DNA of 53,061 nt from Betaproteobacteria bacterium (GCA_947479645.1 CANKAJ010000016.1:1-53061); one strand, 5' to 3'; numbered from the stretch's first letter, positions 27,909 to 40,209 are shown. Numbers and translations: made by a program. Notes: generated by a model not told the origin, from the sequence alone.

Positions 27909-28400
27909 TCATGCCCCTTTGCCGCGCCAGGCCAGACGCCTCTGCGGCAGCGCCAGTATCGCGTCACGATTGGTGTTTGAAATGGTCAGATCCGCCGCGT
28001 CGCGCCAGGGCAACCAGCGATAGTTCAGGTGTTCGGCAGGGGACAATGTGATCTGCAGCGGCGCCGGCAGCTCCAGGCTGAATACATGCTCCAGATTGTG
28101 CGTAACGCCAGGTGCGAAGCGACTCTGGTGCCTCGGGAAAATCTCGAACTCCCACTTCAATTCCCAGTCGTGCAGTCGATGCGCCTCGGCATCGAGCCCG
28201 GTTTCTTCGCGCACCTCCCGGATGGCCGCCTCGCGCAAGGGCTCGTCTTCCCGGTCCAGACTGCCGGTAACCGACTGCCAGAAGCCGGGCCAGGATGCGC
28301 GCTCCATCATCAGCACCTGCAGGTCAGTCGTGTGAATGACCACCAGCACCGAACGCGGGATTTTGTGACGGGGCGCCGAATCAGTGCTCAGGTCGGTCAT
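27909..28400 (-). CDS. nudB: Dihydroneopterin triphosphate diphosphatase
   Basis: A 163-residue Nudix hydrolase removing pyrophosphate from dihydroneopterin triphosphate in folate synthesis. The Nudix box runs GSLDRED...REAAIREVREETGL with correct spacing. RSVLVVIHTTDLQVLMMER, SWPGFWQSVTGSLD and NLEHVFSLELP match NudB. It is part of the aspS-proximal reverse block, as is common in betaproteobacteria. The start ATG 28400 gives a normal length. Confidence 0.88.
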   Translation of the reverse strand: MTDLSTDSAPRHKIPRSVLVVIHTTDLQVLMMERASWPGFWQSVTGSLDREDEPLREAAIREVREETGLDAEAHRLHDWELKWEFEIFPRHQSRFAPGVTHNLEHVFSLELPAPLQITLSPAEHLNYRWLPWRDAADLTISNTNRDAILALPQRRLAWRGKGA

Positions 28401-28439
28401 CAGGTCGACTATCAGATCAGGAATTCCGTGCTGCTGCAG

Positions 28440-28465
28440 TCAGCGTGAATCCATCATCACGCTGA
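28440..28465 (-). terminator. Hairpin over the barstar stop codon
   Basis: TCAGCGTGA (28440-28448) and TCACGCTGA (28457-28465) form a perfect 9-base stem with an 8-base loop. The right arm contains the barstar stop codon. It probably ends the RNase/barstar transcript or protects its 3' end. No U-run follows in the reverse direction. Confidence 0.5.
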
Positions 28466-28909
28466 AGGGGCGTTACTCCAACCGGATTGCCAGCCTTCGG
28501 GTCCGCCAATCAATGTCCACAGGGGCTTGCCCTGGGTCCGCCAGAACTCCGCCGCCTCGGCCATCACATCCATGGCTTCCTTGAATTCATGGTGATGGCC
28601 GGCGCAAAAATGCTTGCTCTTTTCGAGTATGACGACCCAGCCCGCGGCGGTGTCAGCTCCGGCCCAGGACAGGTCCTTCAGGCAATCGGCGAATGCATCC
28701 CAGTTGCCGCCAAAGCTGGCCGGGAAATGCATCGCCCTGGCCAGATGGACCAGGAAATCCTTTTTGTCATGGGCATGGCCAATATCGATTCGATACACGC
28801 AAAGACCCGCCAACTCCGCCTGTTCGGCCAGTTCGCGTGCATCGTCGATAAGATGAAAAACCCCGGCTTTGGCAGAATCCTTCAGCCACTCTGCTGCATT
28901 GATGCCCAT
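28457..28909 (-). CDS. Barstar-family ribonuclease inhibitor
   Basis: A 150-residue cytosolic protein with the barstar signature FPASFGGNWDAFADCLKDLSW around residues 83-103, acidic helices, and a strand GWVVILEKSK. Barstar binds and blocks barnase-type ribonuclease. It begins two bases after the stop of the secreted RNase gene, so the two are one operon and the inhibitor presumably protects the cell before export. The N-terminal 40 residues and C-terminal tail are longer than in B. amyloliquefaciens barstar (about 90 residues). Confidence 0.88.
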   Translation of the reverse strand: MGINAAEWLKDSAKAGVFHLIDDARELAEQAELAGLCVYRIDIGHAHDKKDFLVHLARAMHFPASFGGNWDAFADCLKDLSWAGADTAAGWVVILEKSKHFCAGHHHEFKEAMDVMAEAAEFWRTQGKPLWTLIGGPEGWQSGWSNAPSA

Positions 28910-28911
28910 GC

Positions 28912-29271
28912 TTACTCCCTGATCCGCTTGAAACTGCGGTAATGATCGTCGGTATAGAAAAAATCCACCGGCGGGACGCCAGCGGAGATGATGCGCCTTG
29001 CGCCACGGTCACGCGCCCCGGGCGTGGTCACCGTGTATTCGTGATAGTAACCGTGACGCTGTTGTGGCAACAGCCCTTCGCGGTTGCCAAACACCGTGCC
29101 ATCCTGGCGATGGGCAAAGGGGCCGCCCTTCCTGATCTGCGCCAGCATTGCCTGCCCTTCCGCGGGCAACTGCGCGACAGTAATCTCGCCCGGGGCTAGC
29201 GGACCGCGTGCGAACGAGCAGACAGCAAACAACAGCGCAAATAATGCCGCCGCAATGCGCATCATCCACAT
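28912..29271 (-). CDS. Secreted barnase/RNase Sa-type ribonuclease
   Basis: A 119-residue guanyl-specific type ribonuclease with a signal peptide (MMRIAAALFALLFAVCSFA). The mature part has the family motif DGTVFGNREGLLP, the catalytic Glu in YHEYTV, Arg in RGARRI and His in YTDDHYRSF, so the active site is complete. ATG 29271 is preferred over a TTG at 29286. It is paired with a barstar gene immediately downstream. The role may be nutrient RNA digestion or competition. Confidence 0.88.
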   Translation of the reverse strand: MWMMRIAAALFALLFAVCSFARGPLAPGEITVAQLPAEGQAMLAQIRKGGPFAHRQDGTVFGNREGLLPQQRHGYYHEYTVTTPGARDRGARRIISAGVPPVDFFYTDDHYRSFKRIRE

Positions 29272-29387
29272 GGAGTTACCCCGCAACTATTGAGCGTTTC
29301 ATAATAGATGACAGATTGAATCGCTCAATCCCTCACCCCGGCCCTCTCTCCCACAGGGACTTCCTTCGGTCGCCGGCGGGAGATGGT

Positions 29388-29428
29388 GATCCTGGCCCAA
29401 ATTCGCTGTCGCAAATTTGGCAAGGATC
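29388..29428. repeat. Imperfect hairpin with common-repeat flank
   Basis: GATCCTGGCCCAAATTCGC and GCAAATTTGGCAAGGATC are imperfect reverse complements around TGTC, in the 175-base gap after aspS. On its left, CCTCACCCCGGCCCTCTC (from about 29331) resembles a widespread proteobacterial dispersed repeat. It may act as an aspS terminator, though there is no clear T-tract. Confidence 0.4.
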
Positions 29429-29446
29429 AATAATAGCAGCCCTGCA

Positions 29447-31222
29447 TTACACCTTGTCGACGCTGCGCAGCCGGATATGCAACTCACGCAACTGCTTTTC
29501 GTCGACAGCCGATGGTGCCTCGGTCAGCAGACATTGCGCGCGCTGTGTCTTGGGGAAGGCGATCACATCGCGGATCGACTCCGACCCCGTCATCAAGGTC
29601 ACCATGCGATCCAGGCCAAAGGCAATGCCGCCATGCGGAGGGGCGCCGTATTGCAGGGCATCGAGCAGGAAGCCGAACTTGAGCTTGGCTTCTTCGGCGT
29701 CTATTCCGAGTGCGCGAAATACCCTGGACTGCACCGCCTCGCGATGGATACGCACGGAACCACCGCCCATTTCCCAGCCATTGAGTACCAGATCGTAGGC
29801 TTTGGCCACCACCTTGCCCGGATCACTTTCAAGATACTCGTCATGACCATCTTTGGGCGAGGTAAACGGATGATGCATGGCGTTCCAGCGGCCAGCCTCG
29901 TCGTCGTACTCGAACATGGGGAAATCGACGACCCAAAGCGGCTTCCAGCCGGCTGCGGCAAGACCTTTTTCGTGGCCGATCTTGACACGCAATGCCCCCA
30001 GAGCATCGTTGACAACCTTGGCACGGCCGGCGCCGAAGAACATCAGGTCGCCGTCTTTGGCGCCGGAAAGCTCGACGATCGTCAACAGCGCTTCGTCGGA
30101 AAGGTTCTTGACGATGGGCGACTGCATGCCTTCGCGGCCTTTGGCAATGTCGTTGAACTTGATATAGGCAAGCCCCTTGGCGCCGTAGATACCGACAAAT
30201 TCGGTATAGGCGTCGATTTCGCCGCGCGTCAGCTCGCCGCCTTTCGGAATCAGCAAGCCGGCCACACGTCCACCCGGCGCATTGGCCGCGCCGGAAAATA
30301 CCTTGAATTCGACCTTCTTCATCACATCGGTGAGTTCAGTGAACTGCAAGTGCACGCGCAGATCCGGCTTGTCCGAGCCATAGCGCAGCATGGCTTCGCG
30401 ATAGCCCATGATCGGAAAGGGATCGGGCAGATCGACATTAATCGTTTCCTTGAAGACCGAACGAATCATGCCTTCAAAGATGGCGCGAATTTCGGCTTCC
30501 CCGAGGAAGGACGTTTCGCAGTCAATCTGCGTGAACTCCGGCTGACGGTCGGCGCGCAGGTCTTCGTCGCGAAAGCACTTGGTGATCTGGTAGTAGCGGT
30601 CAAATCCGGCCACCATCAGCATCTGCTTGAACAATTGCGGCGACTGCGGCAACGCAAAGAACTGCCCGTCATGCACCCGCGACGGCACCAGGTAGTCACG
30701 CGCACCTTCCGGCGTGGACTTGGTCAGCATCGGTGTTTCAATGTCGATGAATCCCTGTGCATCGAGGTAGCGGCGTACCGCCATCGCGACTCGATAGCGC
30801 AGCATCATGTTCTTCTGCATCTGCGGCCTGCGCAGATCAATGACACGATGCGTCAGGCGCACCGTCTCGGACAGATTGTCTTCATCGAGCTGGAACGGCG
30901 GCGTCAGTGACGCGTTGAGAATTTCCAGGTCATGCGCGAGCACCTCGATTTCACCACTGTGCAGCGATGGATTGGTGGTGCCCTCCGGGCGCCTGCGCAC
31001 CAGGCCGGTCACCTTGAGCACATACTCGCCGCGAATGCGCTCGGCATTGGCGAAGGTTTCCGCGCGATCCGGGTCGCTGACGATCTGCACCAGGCCTTCG
31101 CGATCACGCAAATCGATGAAAATGACACCGCCGTGGTCACGACGCCGGTGTGCCCAGCCAAACAACGTTACGGTCTTGCCAAGATCGGCCGCGCCGACCA
31201 GGCCGCAATAATGAGTTCTCAT
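29447..31222 (-). CDS. aspS: Aspartyl-tRNA synthetase
   Basis: A 591-residue class II synthetase of the bacterial type. The N-terminal anticodon-binding OB fold includes [19 protein letters not shown]. Motif 2 is [19 protein letters not shown], the bacterial insertion domain lies in the middle, and motif 3 is [16 protein letters not shown]. It charges tRNA-Asp; whether it also charges tRNA-Asn cannot be told here. It sits in a reverse transcript behind the DUF502 and FmdB-like genes, with a hairpin in the 62-base leader. Confidence 0.97.
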   Translation of the reverse strand: MRTHYCGLVGAADLGKTVTLFGWAHRRRDHGGVIFIDLRDREGLVQIVSDPDRAETFANAERIRGEYVLKVTGLVRRRPEGTTNPSLHSGEIEVLAHDLEILNASLTPPFQLDEDNLSETVRLTHRVIDLRRPQMQKNMMLRYRVAMAVRRYLDAQGFIDIETPMLTKSTPEGARDYLVPSRVHDGQFFALPQSPQLFKQMLMVAGFDRYYQITKCFRDEDLRADRQPEFTQIDCETSFLGEAEIRAIFEGMIRSVFKETINVDLPDPFPIMGYREAMLRYGSDKPDLRVHLQFTELTDVMKKVEFKVFSGAANAPGGRVAGLLIPKGGELTRGEIDAYTEFVGIYGAKGLAYIKFNDIAKGREGMQSPIVKNLSDEALLTIVELSGAKDGDLMFFGAGRAKVVNDALGALRVKIGHEKGLAAAGWKPLWVVDFPMFEYDDEAGRWNAMHHPFTSPKDGHDEYLESDPGKVVAKAYDLVLNGWEMGGGSVRIHREAVQSRVFRALGIDAEEAKLKFGFLLDALQYGAPPHGGIAFGLDRMVTLMTGSESIRDVIAFPKTQRAQCLLTEAPSAVDEKQLRELHIRLRSVDKV

Positions 31223-31255
31223 CCGCGAAAGCCTAACAAGTCAAGGTAAAGGGCA

Positions 31256-31294
31256 TGCCAAAATTAGCGGGCTGAATCCGCTCGCTAATTGGCA
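31256..31294 (-). promoter_or_regulatory. Hairpin between the DUF502 gene and aspS
   Basis: TGCCAAAATTAGCG (31256-31269) pairs with CGCTAATTGGCA (31283-31294) apart from a two-base bulge, and AGCGG/CCGCT offers an inner alternative. It overlaps the DUF502 stop codon and lies 34 bases before aspS. It could be an intercistronic processing site or attenuator; no U-run marks a terminator. Confidence 0.4.
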
Positions 31295-31893
31295 CGGGTT
31301 TCAGTGTTGCGGCGCTTGGCAGCCGGCGCCACAACACCCATGGAAATGACGTACTTCAGCGCCTCATCAACACTCATGTCCAGGTCAATGACATCGGATT
31401 TGGGCATCATCAGAAAAAATCCGGATGTCGGATTGGGCGTGGTCGGCACATAGACACTGACGTAATCGCCCTGCAGGTGATTGGCCACATCGCCACCGGG
31501 CTGACCGGTCATGAAAGCAATGGTCCAGCTACCCTGGCGTGGATACTGCACCAGCAACGCCTTGCGAAACGCCTGCCCGCCCGGCGAAAAAAGCGTGTCG
31601 CTCACCTGTTTGACGCCGCCATAGATCGAATTCACCACCGGAATACGCCTGAGAATGCCTTCCCAGAAGCGCAACAACTTCTGTCCCAGCAGATTTGAAG
31701 CCAGCACGCCGGTACCGAACACCACCACAATCGTCAGCAATACCCCCATCCCCGGGATGTGGTATTTCGGCTGCAGATCCGGCGGCAACACCATCAGTGT
31801 CTGGTCCATCGTATTCACGATGAGTTGCAGCACCCATAGCGTGATCGCCAGAGGGATCCAGATCAGCAGGCCGGTGATAAGGTATTTTTTCAT
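31285..31893 (-). CDS. DUF502 family membrane protein
   Basis: A 202-residue protein of the DUF502 family. Two membrane segments lie near the N-terminus (ITGLLIWIPLAITLWVLQLI and GVLLTIVVVFGTGVLASNLL). Then come the family motifs IYGGVKQVSDTLF and VYVPTTPNPTSGFFLMMPKS. Function is unknown. Its position between the FmdB-like gene and aspS is a conserved betaproteobacterial arrangement. Confidence 0.92.
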   Translation of the reverse strand: MKKYLITGLLIWIPLAITLWVLQLIVNTMDQTLMVLPPDLQPKYHIPGMGVLLTIVVVFGTGVLASNLLGQKLLRFWEGILRRIPVVNSIYGGVKQVSDTLFSPGGQAFRKALLVQYPRQGSWTIAFMTGQPGGDVANHLQGDYVSVYVPTTPNPTSGFFLMMPKSDVIDLDMSVDEALKYVISMGVVAPAAKRRNTETRAN

Positions 31894-31978
31894 TCAATCA
31901 TCATTCACTGCAGCAAACGCGCGTGCACATCTCATCGTCGTCGTTAACGTCGTGGCCATCAAGCACGTGAATCCGCTG

Positions 31979-32371
31979 TCAGGAGTCCGATGAAGACGAA
32001 CTGGCCGTTGACGATGCGGCTGGCGCTGCAGCCGGCTTGTCGCCGCCGCCGTCCTTGGCTTTGGCACCGCTGTCCTTGGCGCCACTGTCCTTGGAACTGC
32101 TGTCGCCGGCGCCAGCGTCTTTCGAGGCCGCACTATCAGCGCCACCATCCTTGGTGCCGCCGGCGGATTTAGCCGTTGTTGCCGAGGTTCCGCCCTTGAA
32201 GTCCGTCGCATACCAACCCGACCCCTTCAACTGGAAGCCGGCAGCAGTCAGCTGCTTCTGATAGGTGGACTTGCCGCAATCGGGGCATTCGGTTAGGAGC
32301 GGGTCACTGACCTTGAGCAGGTGCTCTTTCTGAAACCCGCAGGACGAGCAACGATATTCGTAGATCGGCAT
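31979..32371 (-). CDS. FmdB-family zinc ribbon protein
   Basis: A 130-residue protein whose first 40 residues form a zinc ribbon: MPIYEYRCSSCG (Cys8, Cys11) and CPDC (Cys29, Cys32). The rest is a low-complexity tail rich in Ala, Gly, Ser, Asp and Lys (repeated KDSGAKDSGAKAKDGG), probably disordered. FmdB-like proteins are often called putative regulators but the biochemical role is not settled. It heads the DUF502-aspS transcript. Confidence 0.9.
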   Translation of the reverse strand: MPIYEYRCSSCGFQKEHLLKVSDPLLTECPDCGKSTYQKQLTAAGFQLKGSGWYATDFKGGTSATTAKSAGGTKDGGADSAASKDAGAGDSSSKDSGAKDSGAKAKDGGGDKPAAAPAASSTASSSSSDS

Positions 32372-32500
32372 GTGGAGACCTTCCGGAACAAAACCGGGAA
32401 TTATACCCGATCAGGACCATGATTTTGGCCCTGAAATCGATGCAAGCCCCGGAATTTCAAGGCAGTTCATTCAAATACCGCGCCGGGAACGGATTCCGGG

Positions 32501-32998
32501 CTAGAACGGAATATCGTCGTCCAGATCGTCAAACTGGCCACCCGGCTTCTTTGCCGCTGCCGGTTTGGGGCCGGATGGGCGAGCGCCTGACGAAGCCGGC
32601 GCCGAATCACGCATGTCCGGGCCCGGGCCGCCGCCATCATTCATTGCGCCACCACCGGCACCCTGGCGGCTGCCCAGCATCTGCATGCGATCAGCGATCA
32701 CTTCAGTGGTGTAGCGCTCCTGACCTTCCTTGTCGGTCCACTTGCGCGTCTGCAAGCGACCTTCGAGATAGACCTGCGAGCCCTTTTTCAGATACTCCCC
32801 GCAGATTTCCGCGAGTCGCCCGAAAGTCGAAATGCGGTGCCACTCGGTGCGTTCCTGCTTCTCACCGCTCCCCTTGTCCTTCCAGGTGTCCGTGGTGGCA
32901 ATGCTGAAATTCGTGAAGGCGGCACCTTCCGGGCTGAAACGCGTTTCAGGATCACGCCCGAGATTACCGACCAAGATGACTTTGTTTACGGATGCCAT
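32501..32998 (-). CDS. ssb: Single-stranded DNA-binding protein
   Basis: A 165-residue SSB. The OB fold starts [20 protein letters not shown] and contains [21 protein letters not shown] Gly/Pro/Ala-rich linker follows, and the acidic tail DDLDDDIPF ends the protein, the docking peptide for repair and replication partners. Its ATG overlaps the MFS stop (TAATG at 32996-33000), and it lies near uvrA, a common ssb-uvrA neighbourhood. Confidence 0.96.
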   Translation of the reverse strand: MASVNKVILVGNLGRDPETRFSPEGAAFTNFSIATTDTWKDKGSGEKQERTEWHRISTFGRLAEICGEYLKKGSQVYLEGRLQTRKWTDKEGQERYTTEVIADRMQMLGSRQGAGGGAMNDGGGPGPDMRDSAPASSGARPSGPKPAAAKKPGGQFDDLDDDIPF

Positions 32999-34383
32999 TA
33001 CGCTTGTCCTCCAATAAGTTTGACGACCGACTGTTCGTCCCAGATTTCCACCTGCACGGTCAGCACGGCAATTCCCTGTTCCGGATTGATAACGGCTTCG
33101 CGGACGCCGCGCAATGCCACCAGTTTCTGCCGCAGCACCTCAACATCGCCTACCAATCCGAGCTTGAGCGTGCGGCTGACCAGCTTTCCCGGCACGCGCA
33201 TGCCCCACGCCACTATCAACCATAACGCAATCAACACCAATCCGAATACAAAGACCGCGACACTGCCCCAAATTTGGGCCAGCCATCCGCCCACCAGGCC
33301 ACCGGCAAACAATCCCAGCGCCTGAGTCGTGTTATAGACACCTATCGCCGTGCCGCGGGCCGCGACCGGCGCCAGACGCGATACCAGCGACGGCAGGCTC
33401 GCCTCGAGGATATTGAAGGCGACAAAAAATCCGATCATCAGCACCACGATTGCCGCCAGCGAGTCCTGAAACAGGGCAAAACCGATCTGTACCACCAGCA
33501 ACAAGGCGATCGACGCAAGAAACATCTGCCTCATCTTGCCGCGGCGCTCGGCCATGAAGATGGGCGGCATCATGAGCGCAAAAGACACCAGCACCACCGG
33601 CAGATAGACCTCCCAGTGCGACTCGACAGGCAGAGCGCCGCTGCGCACCAGCAATACCGGTATCACCACGAACATGGCCATCTGCACCATATGCAGCGTG
33701 AATATGCCGAAATTGAGCCGCAGCAATTCGACATTGCGCAGCACTTCGCCGAGCGAAACGCCTTCAGCATGACCTGAGGTGCTGGCCGGAATCTCAGGCT
33801 GCGGCGGCACGACTTTCAGCACCACATAGATCGCCGCCACGGCCAGCACGCCGGTGACCATAAAAATGCCAGCCATGCCAATCGAGACATAGAGCACGGG
33901 TGCCGCCATCAGGGATAATGCGAAGGTCAGTCCGATTGAAGCGCCTATCATCGCCATGGCCTTGGTGCGGTGCTGATCCCGGGTCAGATCGGCCGCCATC
34001 GCCACCACTGCGGCCGAGATCGCCCCGGAACCCTGGATGGCCCGCCCCAGCACCACAATCCAGATATCGCTTGCCACCGCCGAAACAAAGCTGCCTGCCG
34101 CAAACAACAGCAACCCGAACACAATCACGGGCTTGCGGCCATAGCGATCCGATGCCATGCCGAACGGAATCTGCAGGATGCCCTGTGTCAGCCCGTAGAT
34201 GCCCAGGGCCAGGCCGACCAGGATGCTGTTGTCACCGCCCACCAGATGTTGCGAGGCATGCACGGCGAACACCGGAAGAATCAGGAACAGGCCAAGCATG
34301 CGCAGCGCGAACAGCGACGCCAGCGACAAACTGGCGCGAATTTCCAGCGGAGACATGCGATCTGCGGACGGCTTAAGCGTCAT
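32998..34383 (-). CDS. MFS transporter
   Basis: A 461-residue transporter of the major facilitator superfamily with about twelve membrane segments. The loop [16 protein letters not shown] between helices 2 and 3 is the MFS signature. The last 70 residues (from [15 protein letters not shown]) leave the membrane and may form a small ferredoxin-like domain, which is unusual for plain drug exporters. The substrate is unknown; the organisation (uvrA, MFS, ssb) is conserved in betaproteobacteria. The stop overlaps the ssb start. Confidence 0.92.
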   Translation of the reverse strand: MTLKPSADRMSPLEIRASLSLASLFALRMLGLFLILPVFAVHASQHLVGGDNSILVGLALGIYGLTQGILQIPFGMASDRYGRKPVIVFGLLLFAAGSFVSAVASDIWIVVLGRAIQGSGAISAAVVAMAADLTRDQHRTKAMAMIGASIGLTFALSLMAAPVLYVSIGMAGIFMVTGVLAVAAIYVVLKVVPPQPEIPASTSGHAEGVSLGEVLRNVELLRLNFGIFTLHMVQMAMFVVIPVLLVRSGALPVESHWEVYLPVVLVSFALMMPPIFMAERRGKMRQMFLASIALLLVVQIGFALFQDSLAAIVVLMIGFFVAFNILEASLPSLVSRLAPVAARGTAIGVYNTTQALGLFAGGLVGGWLAQIWGSVAVFVFGLVLIALWLIVAWGMRVPGKLVSRTLKLGLVGDVEVLRQKLVALRGVREAVINPEQGIAVLTVQVEIWDEQSVVKLIGGQA

Positions 34384-34441
34384 ATTGGAATAACAAGGAA
34401 GGAAACAGGATAAAAATACGAATGGCGTACTACGGGGGATG

Positions 34442-34457
34442 TTGCGTATATTAGCAG
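34442..34457. promoter_or_regulatory. Candidate LexA (SOS) site upstream of uvrA
   Basis: TTG-CGTATATTAG-CAG differs in one position from the LexA consensus CTG-N10-CAG and has the expected alternating AT-rich core. It lies 22 bases before the uvrA start, in the divergent gap to the MFS/ssb genes, where LexA sites are known in E. coli. Confidence 0.45.
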
Positions 34458-34479
34458 GTTTAATCAGGCTCCCCGATCA

Positions 34480-37323
<2,844 letters not shown>

Positions 37324-37324
37324 G

Positions 37325-37380
37325 GCGAAGTGGCCGGTCGCCAGCCTGCTGCAGAATAAAAAGGCGACATGCCACTTTGC
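37325..37380 (+). terminator. Long hairpin after uvrA
   Basis: GCGAAGTGGC (37325-37334) pairs with GCCACTTTGC (37371-37380) with one G-T wobble. Inside, GTCGCC (37337-37342) pairs with GGCGAC (37363-37368). Together this makes a 16-pair stem with a two-base internal mismatch and an A-rich loop. It starts two bases after the uvrA stop. No T-tract follows, so it may be an mRNA end-stabiliser or part of the thrH leader. Confidence 0.45.
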
Positions 37381-37449
37381 AATCCCTGAACCCCCGGCCC
37401 GGCCGTGTAAAATGGCCGCTTCTCAAAGCCCGTGCATAAGGATCGTGTC

Positions 37450-38073
37450 GTGCAAATCGTTTGTCTGGATATGGAAGGCGTACTGGTACCGGAAATCTGG
37501 ATCGCCTTTGCCGAGCGCACCGGCATTCCCGAACTGCGTCGCACCACGCGCGATGAGCCCGATTACAACAAGCTGATGCGCTATCGGCTGGACATTCTGG
37601 CAGAGCGCAAGTTGGGCCTGCCCGATATCCAGGCCGTGATTGCCGGCATGGGGCCGATGGAAGGCTGCAAGGATTTCCTCGATGGCCTGCGCACCCGCTA
37701 CCAGGTGGTGATCCTGTCGGACACTTTCTATGAATTTGCCGCCCCGCTGATTGCCCAGATGGGCATGCCGACGATCTTCTGCCACCGCCTCGAAACCGAC
37801 GCCAAGGGCATGGTGACCGGCTACCGCCTGCGCCAGCCGGACCAAAAGCGCGCCGCGGTACGCGCCTTCAAGGCGCTGAATTTCAAGGTCATCGCGGCGG
37901 GCGACTCCTATAACGACACCAGCATGCTGCTGGAAGCCGATGCCGGCATCCTCATGCATCCGCCGGAAAATGTGGTGCGCGAGTTCCCGCAATTCCCGGT
38001 CGTGCGCAGCTACCCCGACCTGCGCGCCGAGATTGACCGCGCCGCCGCCGGACTGCCCGGTTTTCGCGACTGA
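37450..38073 (+). CDS. thrH: Bifunctional phosphoserine phosphatase/homoserine phosphotransferase
   Basis: A 207-residue HAD-family enzyme. CLDMEGVLVPEIW replaces the usual DxDGT motif and is characteristic of ThrH. ILSDTFYEF, the Lys region and GDSYNDTSML complete the active site. ThrH can dephosphorylate phosphoserine and transfer phosphate to homoserine. The start is GTG 37450, seven bases after AAGGA (37438-37442); a GTG at 37432 has no ribosome site. It is convergent with the synthetase-like gene, 7 bases apart. Confidence 0.9.
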   Translation: MQIVCLDMEGVLVPEIWIAFAERTGIPELRRTTRDEPDYNKLMRYRLDILAERKLGLPDIQAVIAGMGPMEGCKDFLDGLRTRYQVVILSDTFYEFAAPLIAQMGMPTIFCHRLETDAKGMVTGYRLRQPDQKRAAVRAFKALNFKVIAAGDSYNDTSMLLEADAGILMHPPENVVREFPQFPVVRSYPDLRAEIDRAAAGLPGFRD

Positions 38074-38080
38074 GGCGTTC

Positions 38081-40183
38081 CTACTTCAACACGACCAGGG
38101 CATCCACCGCGACGGCCCCAAGTCCGCGCGGCCGCACGATCAGCGGATTGATATCAATCTCTGCAATTTTATCCTTGCAGCGCCAGACTAATTGCGAAAC
38201 TGCAACCAATGCATCCGCAACGGCATCGATGTCCAGGGCCGGTTTGCCGCGCACACCATCAAATATGGCGCGGCCACGCAGTTCGGACACCATGCTCAGG
38301 GCGGTCTGCCGGTCAAAAGGGGCGACACGGTAAGCCAGGTCCTTCAGAACCTCCGTATGGATGCCGCCCAATCCAAATGCGATAACGGGACCGAACACCG
38401 GATCATTCACCGCGCCGATCAGTGCTTCGACGCCATCGGTCAGCATTTCGGAAACCATCACACCATCGATACGCGCGTCCGGTGCAGCGCGTTTCACGCT
38501 GCTGAGCACGTCATTGATCGCCGCCTTCAGGGAAGGTTCGTCCGGCACGCCCACGCGAACGCCGCCGACTTCGGTCTTGTGCGGAATGTCCGCAGACACG
38601 ATCTTCACCACATACGGCGCTGCCAGCGTCAATCCTGAAACATCGGCATCCGCTGCCAGGATCAGGTCACGCGAGACCGGAACGCCGTAGCGCGCCAACA
38701 GCGCCTTGCTTTGCGTTTCGCTGAGCGCACCATGCGACTGCGGCAACTCGACGGGTTCCCCGATCGCCTCAATATCCGTGCAGCTTGCAGCCAAACCCCG
38801 CATTTCCGAAAACGTCGCCAGCGCGGCGGCAGCCAATGCGACATTTGACGGCGAGGACAATACCGGAATGCCCGCTTTATCGAAGACTTCGTAGGCTTCG
38901 ACCGCGGTCTCGCGTGGGATGGTGGAACACACGAGTATCGGCTTTCCATGCCGCGCCGCGCCGGCCGCCAGCGCGCGCGCGCCATTCAGCGCCGGCTTGC
39001 CAAGAATCGTCATCAGGAACACGCACAACTGGTCTATCTGCGGATCGGCGAGCATGGCATCCACGGCAGCCACGAATTTCGGCGCGCTGGCATCTCCCAA
39101 AAAGCCCGGTGCGCAATCCATCGGATTGACACTGTCACCGATGTCCAGATCCAGTTTTTGCAACGCATCCAGTGTGACGCCAGTCGGCTGCGGCAACGTA
39201 AAACCCATTGTGGCCGCGCAATCGGCAAATACGGCAGCAGCGCCACCCGAGCCGCTCATCAGCGAGACGCGCCGGCCAGCCGGCCGGCAACCGTAGCTGA
39301 AGGTCTTTACGAGTTCCGAGACCACATCAAAGCTGTTCACTTCAATGATGCCCGACTGCTTCAGCGCCGCGCGATAGATGTCATAGCTGCCGGTCACGTT
39401 GCCCGTATGCGAGGCGGCGGCGCGTTTGCCTTCCTCGCTGTTGCCCGCCTTCCACAGCAGAATGGGCTTGCCAAGACGCAGTGCCTTGCGGCCAACGGCC
39501 ATGAGCGCGCGTCCGTCCTTGACTCCTTCGATATAGGCCACGACAACGCTGGTGCCGGAATCATCCAGGCAGGCATCGATCAATTCGGGCGTGGTGATAT
39601 CGCATTCATTGCCGCTCGACACGAGGTAGCGCAGTCCGGCGCCATCGGCAAAGCAGCGCAGCGCCATGCTGTAGCCAAAGCCGCCGCTCTGCGAAACCAG
39701 CGACACGCTGCCGCTGCGCAGGCGCGGCTCGCGGCTCATGCTGCCAAAGGAGGCGTAGACGTTCTCCGCGACATTCACAACACCGAGGCAGTTGGGGCCG
39801 ATCAGGCGGACATTGGCCTCGCGTGCCGCCAGCTTCAGATCATCTTCAAGCGTCGGCCCCACGCGTCCGGGCACACGGAATGCCCCCGTGTACATGATCG
39901 CAAATGCAATGCCTTTCCTGCCGCACTCCCTGACCGCCTCGATGGCGTCGAGCGGCGGTATGGCAACCACCGCCACGTCACACGGCCCGTCTATTTCGCC
40001 AACCGACGCATAGCAGCGAAGACCGTTGACGTCCCGGTGCCTGGGATGCACCGGGTAGATCCGCCCGGTGTATCCATAGGCTTGCAATGCACGCAACGTC
40101 TGGCCGCCACCGCGGGTGGGGTCGGGTTGTGCGCCGATGATGGCGATGCCGCGAGGGCTGAACAGTTTCTGGAATGGATGCAT
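38081..40183 (-). CDS. ADP-forming acyl-CoA synthetase-like protein (acetate--CoA ligase family)
   Basis: A protein of about 700 residues combining the alpha and beta halves of NDP-forming acyl-CoA synthetases. Order: CoA-binding Rossmann domain (FSPRGIAIIGAQPDP), succinyl-CoA-synthetase-like domain with the phospho-His loop ASHTGNVTG, and a C-terminal ATP-grasp domain (VVKIVSADIPHKTEVGGVRV, VSEML). It should activate an organic acid to its CoA ester. ATG 40183 fits the family start but has no ribosome site; TTG 40204 has AGGA upstream and is a real alternative. It follows an acyl-CoA dehydrogenase gene in the same direction. Confidence 0.88.
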   Translation of the reverse strand: MHPFQKLFSPRGIAIIGAQPDPTRGGGQTLRALQAYGYTGRIYPVHPRHRDVNGLRCYASVGEIDGPCDVAVVAIPPLDAIEAVRECGRKGIAFAIMYTGAFRVPGRVGPTLEDDLKLAAREANVRLIGPNCLGVVNVAENVYASFGSMSREPRLRSGSVSLVSQSGGFGYSMALRCFADGAGLRYLVSSGNECDITTPELIDACLDDSGTSVVVAYIEGVKDGRALMAVGRKALRLGKPILLWKAGNSEEGKRAAASHTGNVTGSYDIYRAALKQSGIIEVNSFDVVSELVKTFSYGCRPAGRRVSLMSGSGGAAAVFADCAATMGFTLPQPTGVTLDALQKLDLDIGDSVNPMDCAPGFLGDASAPKFVAAVDAMLADPQIDQLCVFLMTILGKPALNGARALAAGAARHGKPILVCSTIPRETAVEAYEVFDKAGIPVLSSPSNVALAAAALATFSEMRGLAASCTDIEAIGEPVELPQSHGALSETQSKALLARYGVPVSRDLILAADADVSGLTLAAPYVVKIVSADIPHKTEVGGVRVGVPDEPSLKAAINDVLSSVKRAAPDARIDGVMVSEMLTDGVEALIGAVNDPVFGPVIAFGLGGIHTEVLKDLAYRVAPFDRQTALSMVSELRGRAIFDGVRGKPALDIDAVADALVAVSQLVWRCKDKIAEIDINPLIVRPRGLGAVAVDALVVLK

Positions 40184-40209
40184 GAATGAGATGGCGGATA
40201 CCAAGGTCA

